Assembly (NCBI GenBank): GCA_002404835.1
Contig: DHKM01000035.1
Span: 94,711-158,710 of the forward strand
Origin: Caryophanales bacterium UBA4694
GTDB lineage: Bacteria > Bacillota_I > Bacilli_A > RFN20 > CAG-288
Reading direction: 5' to 3'
Length of the DNA stretch: 64,000 nucleotides
The position numbers and the translations under genes are program-made. The notes beneath the pieces are model-generated. The model had not been told where the DNA came from. It did no database searches and was given only the letters and a program-made list of their open reading frames with translations. Every line of letters begins with the position of its first letter. Within the stretch, counting starts at the first letter, position 1. This document shows positions 61,816 through 64,000 of this stretch, piece after piece.

Positions 61816-63740
61816 GCAAAGAATCATATTCTTTGAGTGCAAAAGAAGCAGAGGAACAAATAAGACAGTTAAAGAAGGTTTTTTCTGTTGTAAGAATCCT
61901 AAAAAAAGATGAAATCGGTGCAATCTGCTCAAAAGAGAATGGTTCAAAACTTCAATGTCCATGCTATTCTTTCTGGGAAAAAGATAACCCATGCGATAAC
62001 TGTACCTCGATTAGGGCACTTCATCTTAAATCGGATCAAGTAAAAATCGAATTTTCAAAAGACGGAGCCTATTTTGTTGTTTCTCGTTATCTTGAAATCG
62101 ATGGCAGGCCTTGTGTCATGGAATTGTTAAGGGAATTCGATGATTCCAACATCGTAGACATCAGTGGCCAGGAAAAACTGATAAAACATATCAATATGTT
62201 CTATGAGAAGACATATGTGGATGTTCTTACTGGTTCTTATAATCGCCGTTACTATGAAGAAAAAATCAAAGAAAGTTCGTTTAAATGCTGTGTCGCCATG
62301 ATCGATTTAGATGATTTCAAAGTCTATAATGATGCCTATGGACATATAGCGGGTGACTATGTTTTGAAGGTTTTTGCAAAAGAGCTTCAAAAGAATTTGG
62401 AAAGTGAAGATCGGCTGATTCGCTATGGTGGGGATGAATTCCTTCTTTTGATACCGAATGTTACAAGAGAAAATTTTGCCATTAGGCTTCAGACGATACT
62501 TAAACCTTTGAAAAATATTGTTTTTCCCGGATATGCGGAAATCAATTTGACTTTCAGCGCAGGGGCCACGTTCTCAGATTCAGAGAATATAGTTGAATCT
62601 GTCAAGCGAGCAGATCGCTTCCTTTATTGCGCCAAGGCCAAAAAGAACACTCTTGTCACGGATGACAATATACAAATTTCGGATTCCAATGATAAGATCA
62701 ATATATTGGTTGTCGATGATTCTTCCATCAATAGGGATATTCTTTGTTCTATTCTGAGCAATGAATTTAATGTTATTGAAGCTGACGGAGGAAGAAGTTG
62801 CGTTAAGATCCTTGAACAATCTTCGAATCATATTTCGTTAGTTCTTCTTGATATATTGATGCCTGATATGGACGGGTTTGAGGTCCTAAAATTTATGAGG
62901 AATCATCATCTTCTCGAATCGATTCCAGTCATTACGATTACCGGAGATGAATCGCCTCTTACGATAAGAAGAGCCTATGAGATGGGTGTTTCCGATTTTA
63001 TCAGCAGACCATTCGATGCCAAAGTAGTTTATCGTCGTGTTCTGAATACCATTAATCTATACCAAAAGCAAAGAAGACTTCTTTTTTCTGTTTCAAGCGA
63101 AATCCTTCAAAAAGAAAAGTGCAGCCATATTCTTGTCGATATTTTAAGTCAATTGACGGAGTTCCGTTCTGGGATCGGCAAGGAACATATCACGAACATC
63201 AATAAAATTACGGAACTTCTCCTTATTCGATTGATGAAGAAGACCGATAAATACAAACTGAAAAAAGAAGATATTTATTTAATTGCTACAGCTTCTGCCT
63301 TACATGATATCGGAAAAGTTGAGATTGATACCAAGATTTTGAATAAACCCGGAAAACTCACTAAGGAAGAATTCGAAATAGTTAAGAAACATACGGTTCT
63401 TGGTGCTGCTATGGTGATGAATATCCGGGAATATCAAAATGAGCCATTGGTCAAATATGCTTATCAAATTTGTCTTTACCATCATGAGAAATTTGATGGT
63501 AAAGGATATCCGAAAGGATTGAAGGGGGATGATATCCCAATTGCAGCCCAAGTGGTTTCGATGGCGGATGTCTATGATGCATTGACCGCTGAAAGGGTCT
63601 ATAAGAAGGCTTATTCTCAAGATGAGGCATTGAGGATGATATTAGATGGACAGTGTGGTCAATTCAATCCATTACTTGTGGAATGCCTTCTTGAAATCAA
63701 GGATTCCCTGAAAAAGGACAAACACGGTGAAATCATCTGA
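61812..63740 (+). CDS. GGDEF-REC-HD-GYP cyclic-di-GMP enzyme
   Basis: About 642 residues. The N-terminal sensor region contains C-x8-C-x-C-x9-C-x2-C-type cysteines (CSKENGSKLQCPCYSFWEKD, then CDNC), a possible metal or redox site in a PAS-like fold. A GGDEF diguanylate cyclase (active-site GGDEF at 206-210) follows, then a receiver domain (phosphoacceptor D347 in LLDILMPDMDG) and an HD-GYP phosphodiesterase (HDIGK and HHEKFDGKGYP). The arginine of the RxxD inhibitory site upstream of GGDEF is absent (ESED), so feedback inhibition may be lost. The ATG follows GGAGG and overlaps the hybrid kinase stop (ATGA), so the kinase very likely phosphorylates its receiver via the Hpt protein. Confidence 0.93.
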   Translation: MSKESYSLSAKEAEEQIRQLKKVFSVVRILKKDEIGAICSKENGSKLQCPCYSFWEKDNPCDNCTSIRALHLKSDQVKIEFSKDGAYFVVSRYLEIDGRPCVMELLREFDDSNIVDISGQEKLIKHINMFYEKTYVDVLTGSYNRRYYEEKIKESSFKCCVAMIDLDDFKVYNDAYGHIAGDYVLKVFAKELQKNLESEDRLIRYGGDEFLLLIPNVTRENFAIRLQTILKPLKNIVFPGYAEINLTFSAGATFSDSENIVESVKRADRFLYCAKAKKNTLVTDDNIQISDSNDKINILVVDDSSINRDILCSILSNEFNVIEADGGRSCVKILEQSSNHISLVLLDILMPDMDGFEVLKFMRNHHLLESIPVITITGDESPLTIRRAYEMGVSDFISRPFDAKVVYRRVLNTINLYQKQRRLLFSVSSEILQKEKCSHILVDILSQLTEFRSGIGKEHITNINKITELLLIRLMKKTDKYKLKKEDIYLIATASALHDIGKVEIDTKILNKPGKLTKEEFEIVKKHTVLGAAMVMNIREYQNEPLVKYAYQICLYHHEKFDGKGYPKGLKGDDIPIAAQVVSMADVYDALTAERVYKKAYSQDEALRMILDGQCGQFNPLLVECLLEIKDSLKKDKHGEII

Positions 63741-63820
63741 GTTTGATTTTGCTAACAGAAAAATCATCCTGGAAATTGAAAGGAGAACAGGCGCCTCCAG
63801 GATGTAAGTGCCAAACAGAT
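63741..63820 (+). other. Intercistronic segment with folding potential before the Hpt gene
   Basis: Outer GTTTG (63741-63745)/CAAAC (63812-63816), first hairpin ATTTT/AAAAT (63746-63750 with 63760-63764) and a nine-pair perfect hairpin CATCCTGGA/TCCAGGATG (63765-63773 with 63796-63804), whose loop contains AAAGGAG. The three could form a junction. It does not match a riboswitch consensus I know. Confidence 0.4.
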
Positions 63821-64000
63821 ATGACAATCAAACAATTTTATGAAACAATCGATGCAGACTACGAAGAAATATTGACTCGGCTTGGATCCGAAAACCTTGT
63901 CAAAAAAATCGTTCTTCGTTTCCTAACTGATCCTACCTTTGCTGAGTTTGAAAAGGCATATGAGGCAAAGGATGCTTCAAAAGCATTCCTGGAAATACAT
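63821..64000 (+). CDS. Hpt-domain phosphotransfer protein, 3' end beyond window
   Basis: Sixty codons are visible from ATG at 63821 (MTIKQFYETIDADYEEILTR). The helices NLVKKIVLRFLTD, FAEFEKAYEAKD and ASKAFLEIH fit an Hpt four-helix bundle, and the last visible codon CAT would be the phosphorylated histidine of the expected HTLKG motif. It follows the hybrid kinase and c-di-GMP enzyme and completes a kinase-receiver-Hpt-receiver relay. The ribosome site before this ATG is weak; an in-frame TTG at 63776, before the hairpin, is an alternative start. Confidence 0.75.
   Translation, partial: MTIKQFYETIDADYEEILTRLGSENLVKKIVLRFLTDPTFAEFEKAYEAKDASKAFLEIH

Noticed and set aside
1..64000. Reassignment of TAG (or TGA) as a sense codon
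   Set aside because: TAG ends at least seven genes at the proper family C-terminus or directly before terminators or new starts, and TGA ends many others. Only two internal TAGs were found, so a global code change does not fit.
1..64000. CRISPR arrays, tRNA or rRNA genes, insertion sequences, prophage
   Set aside because: No regularly spaced direct repeats, no cloverleaf or rRNA sequence, and no transposase, integrase or phage protein seen on either strand.

Overview
The window comes from a low-GC Gram-positive bacterium, most likely an anaerobic gut member of the Bacilli/Erysipelotrichia close to the Mollicutes branch. The evidence is strong AGGAGG-type ribosome sites, many intrinsic terminators, a CIRCE element, many lipoproteins with classic lipoboxes, and two Mollicute-like transporter oddities: a very long OppF and a PotA-type ATPase with a large internal insertion. 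TGA is used as an ordinary stop, so this is not a code-4 Mycoplasma. The taxonomic placement is inference.

Layout. 1-12.7 kb: the 3' part of fakA (fatty acid kinase), an EF-G-like GTPase, a MarR-controlled heterodimeric ABC exporter operon, a small orphan gene, an AEC transporter, htpG under a CIRCE/HrcA-type promoter, then hypB translationally coupled to a small possibly TIR-like protein. 12.7-22.4 kb: a surface lipoprotein region with a three-gene operon including a BspA-type leucine-rich repeat protein, a divergent 889-residue lipoprotein, a MATE exporter and a small lipoprotein. 22.4-27.8 kb: a tight six-gene operon with a CooC-like ATPase, two 2-hydroxyacyl-CoA dehydratase-type subunits (one with a seven-cysteine cluster), their BadF/HgdC-type activator, an unlisted 59-residue membrane protein and a cysteine-ended protein. 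A CRE-like site lies upstream. 27.8-30.3 kb: an InlB-repeat lipoprotein and a MATE exporter. 30.3-38.8 kb: an oppABCDF peptide-uptake operon whose OppF carries four degenerate copies of the N-terminal ATPase lobe.

39-43 kb: a two-component system followed by a carbohydrate-binding (Cthe_2159/DUF4353-like) lipoprotein; the kinase has an in-frame TAG near its end. 43-46.6 kb: a short-chain dehydrogenase, a phosphohexomutase and mannose-6-phosphate isomerase. 46.6-54.3 kb: a binding-protein ABC importer (SBP, fused permease, inserted ATPase) divergent from a PhoR/PhoP-like two-component system. 54.4-57.1 kb: ECF sigma factor, membrane anti-sigma-like protein and lipoprotein. 57.3-58.4 kb: a two-TM peptide and an alpha/beta hydrolase. 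58.5-64 kb: a signalling module with an SBP-type hybrid histidine kinase (also broken by an in-frame TAG), a GGDEF-REC-HD-GYP c-di-GMP enzyme and the start of an Hpt phosphotransfer protein.

The observations most worth following are the CooC/dehydratase-like operon with its extra small membrane protein, the OppF repeat architecture, and the two sensor kinases each interrupted by a single in-frame amber codon although TAG ends at least seven other genes here.
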